Shown piece by piece: positions 5,601 through 6,934 of a stretch of DNA of 6,934 bases. This DNA is from an uncultured Collinsella sp. Lineage in GTDB: Bacteria; Actinomycetota; Coriobacteriia; Coriobacteriales; Coriobacteriaceae. The stretch is taken from the NCBI GenBank assembly GCA_902493835.1, contig CABURG010000091.1, forward strand, positions 1-6,934, written 5' to 3'. Both the position numbers and the translations under genes were made by a program. Each line of letters begins with the position of its first letter. Positions within the stretch are counted from its first letter, which is position 1. The notes under the pieces were generated by a model. That model ran no database searches and was not told the DNA's origin. It saw only the letters and a program-made list of their open reading frames with translations.

Positions 5601-6683
5601 TTACCAGATGCTCGGCCAGAGACCAAGCGGGCCAGCGCCCAGGATGCCAAGGACGAAGAGCAGGAGAATGCCCTTGGTCGGGGTCCAGCTGTGCTTAGCG
5701 AACATGTAGTAAAGCAGCAGCGTAAGCATAAGCGGGACGAGCTTCGGGACGATGGTGTTGAGGGTGTCGGCAACAGAGAAGTTGACCGGATCCTCGGTAA
5801 CGGTGCCGTAGGTCACGGACTCCATGCCGTTGCCCAGATCGGTGACGCCGCACTCGACAGCGTTGCCGTCGGCATCGGAAGCGGTAAGGGCGTTGCCGTC
5901 CTTATCGGTCATGGCGATGGTACCGGCCTCAGCGGTCTCGGTATCGATGCCCTCCATACCGGTGAAGTTCTCGGCCTCCTTCTCGGAGACAATCACGGTA
6001 GTAGCGGAGAGGCCGCGGGTGGTGCCGTTGGGGATCTGGAGGTTGATCTGGGTGCCACCCATGGTGACGACCAGGCAACCGACGACGAAGACGCCCATGA
6101 TGGAAGCGGCACGCGTGAAGGCCTGCATGTTGGCGGTCAGAGCGTCAATAGCGCTGGTGCCAAGCTTGTAGGACCAGTTCATGAGCCAGAAGCGCAGAGC
6201 GAACTGAACGGCGTTGAAGATCACCAGGAAGATGATCGGCGCAGCGGCGTTGCCGTTGATGGCCATGTTGGAGGTGATGCCGGCCGTGATAGGCACGAGC
6301 GTCAGCCAGAACAGGGCGTCACCGATACCACCGAGCGGGCCCATTGCGGCGACGCGGACGGCGCGGATCGTGGGGATGTCAACCTTGTTCTGCTCGAGCG
6401 AAAGCACGATGCCCATAACAAAGGTGACGAGGAACGGGTGGGTGTTGAAGAACTCCAGGTTATGGCTCATGGAAGCCGCGAGGTCGTTCTTGTTGGTGTG
6501 GATCTTCTCCAGACCGGGGATGATGGAGTAGAGCCAGCCAGCGGCCTGCATACGCTCGTAGTTGAACGAGGCCTGCAGGAAGCAGGAGCGCCAAGCCATC
6601 TTGTTGAGGGTCTTCTGGTCGAGCTGCGGAGCAGGAGTGAGATCCTCGTAGTGCTCCGGGATCACATACTCATTAGATGCCAT
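5601..6683 (-). CDS. PTS mannose/fructose/sorbose/N-acetylgalactosamine family transporter, subunit IID
   Basis: A 360-residue membrane subunit of a mannose-family phosphotransferase permease; with IIC it forms the sugar channel. Family signatures are the N-terminal MAWRSCFLQASFNYERMQ (29-46), SMSHNLEFFNTHPF (71-84), MGPLGGIGDALFW (114-126) and the final hydrophobic GILLLFVLGILGAGPLGLW (338-356). Hydrophobic segments lie near 113-137, 146-168, 194-208, 311-328 and 338-356. Typical IID proteins have about 270-300 residues. The surplus is an acidic stretch at about 217-303, between the segment ending GVFVVGCLVVTMGG and PKLVPLMLTLL. The start at 6683 has the full anti-SD match GGAGGTGA eight bases upstream. 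Its first 11 bases overlap the IIC stop, implying translational coupling. The aga-type neighbours suggest GalNAc or galactosamine as substrate, by context only. Confidence 0.94.
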   Translation of the reverse strand: MASNEYVIPEHYEDLTPAPQLDQKTLNKMAWRSCFLQASFNYERMQAAGWLYSIIPGLEKIHTNKNDLAASMSHNLEFFNTHPFLVTFVMGIVLSLEQNKVDIPTIRAVRVAAMGPLGGIGDALFWLTLVPITAGITSNMAINGNAAAPIIFLVIFNAVQFALRFWLMNWSYKLGTSAIDALTANMQAFTRAASIMGVFVVGCLVVTMGGTQINLQIPNGTTRGLSATTVIVSEKEAENFTGMEGIDTETAEAGTIAMTDKDGNALTASDADGNAVECGVTDLGNGMESVTYGTVTEDPVNFSVADTLNTIVPKLVPLMLTLLLYYMFAKHSWTPTKGILLLFVLGILGAGPLGLWPSIW

Positions 6684-6934
6684 CTTCGAAGTCACCTCCG
6701 TCAGAAACAGCTGCACCCTTCAGCTCGGTCTGCTGCTGGAAGTCCCAGAAAGCGATGCCGAAGCCGATGAGAGCGAGGATGAGCAGAGCAGGGGTTGCCA
6801 GCGAATCGTTGGCAACGGTGATGAGCGCGAGGCCAAAGCCCATGAGGAAGAAGCCCCACATATCGCGGTTCATCATAACCTTGAGCAGGACGGCGAAGCC
6901 GACGAAGCGCATCATGCCGCCTGCAGCGGACAGA
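6673..6934 (-). CDS. PTS mannose/sorbose/N-acetylgalactosamine family transporter, subunit IIC, 3' part only
   Basis: The last 86 codons of a IIC permease gene; the 5' part lies beyond the right edge, and the frame is open to the edge, so the Met codon at 6915 is internal. The readable part starts LSAAGGMMRFVGFAVLLKVM, which matches the C-terminal AGGM-x-VGYAM-type block of mannose-family IIC proteins. One or two hydrophobic segments follow (MWGFFLMGFGLALIT and TPALLILALIGFGIAFW) before a hydrophilic, acidic tail ending DGGDFEDGI. The stop overlaps the IID start by 11 bases, a tight pairing consistent with equal production of the two membrane subunits. EIIB, and possibly EIIA, would be expected upstream, to the right of this window. 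Confidence 0.9.
   Translation of the reverse strand, partial: LSAAGGMMRFVGFAVLLKVMMNRDMWGFFLMGFGLALITVANDSLATPALLILALIGFGIAFWDFQQQTELKGAAVSDGGDFEDGI

Noticed and set aside
5691..6770. A 359-codon plus-strand open frame opposite EIID
   Set aside because: The translation is a low-complexity Gly/Asp/Val/His mix with no recognisable motif, and EIID on the other strand is certain. It is a codon-bias shadow.

Overview
The window reads as a catabolic locus for N-acetylgalactosamine (GalNAc) and/or galactosamine in a GC-rich Gram-positive anaerobe. Strong AGGAGG-like ribosome binding sites, protein style and gene order fit an intestinal Coriobacteriia member, something Collinsella-like. That placement is a judgement from the reading, not a database result. 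Every gene but one is on the minus strand, so transcription mostly runs from right to left.

From the right edge: the 3' end of a mannose-family PTS EIIC gene (6673 to the edge) overlaps by 11 bases a complete EIID gene (5601-6683), which carries an unusual acidic insertion. A terminator (5495-5534) closes this PTS unit. Next comes a GntR/UTRA-family repressor (4684-5415) with its own candidate promoter, then agaS (3403-4569). The agaS promoter has a perfect TATAAT, and its -35 region is covered by an inverted repeat of the DasR/NagR operator type, CTGGT-N4-ACCAG. A strong terminator (3343-3384) follows agaS, then nagA (2116-3285). A lone plus-strand flavodoxin-family gene (1456-2040) converges on nagA and ends in its own terminator (2072-2109). 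Back on the minus strand, a LacX-like aldose-1-epimerase homologue (418-1299) lies 59 bases upstream of the 5' part of a tagatose-6-phosphate kinase gene of LacC type, which runs off the left edge.

The inferred pathway is: PTS uptake gives GalNAc-6-P; NagA removes the acetyl group; AgaS deaminates and isomerises galactosamine-6-P to tagatose-6-P; the LacC-type kinase makes tagatose-1,6-bisphosphate. EIIA, EIIB and a tagatose-bisphosphate aldolase are not in the window and may lie just outside it. The GntR regulator, by position and operator, probably responds to an amino-sugar phosphate.

I see no tRNA, rRNA, CRISPR array, insertion sequence, phage gene or attachment site. No gap between genes exceeds about 190 bases. 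The known families explain nearly everything. The most interesting points are the EIID insertion, the operator architecture, and the mix of lac-type (LacC, LacX) with aga-type (AgaS, NagA, PTS) genes. I did not find a clearly undescribed system.
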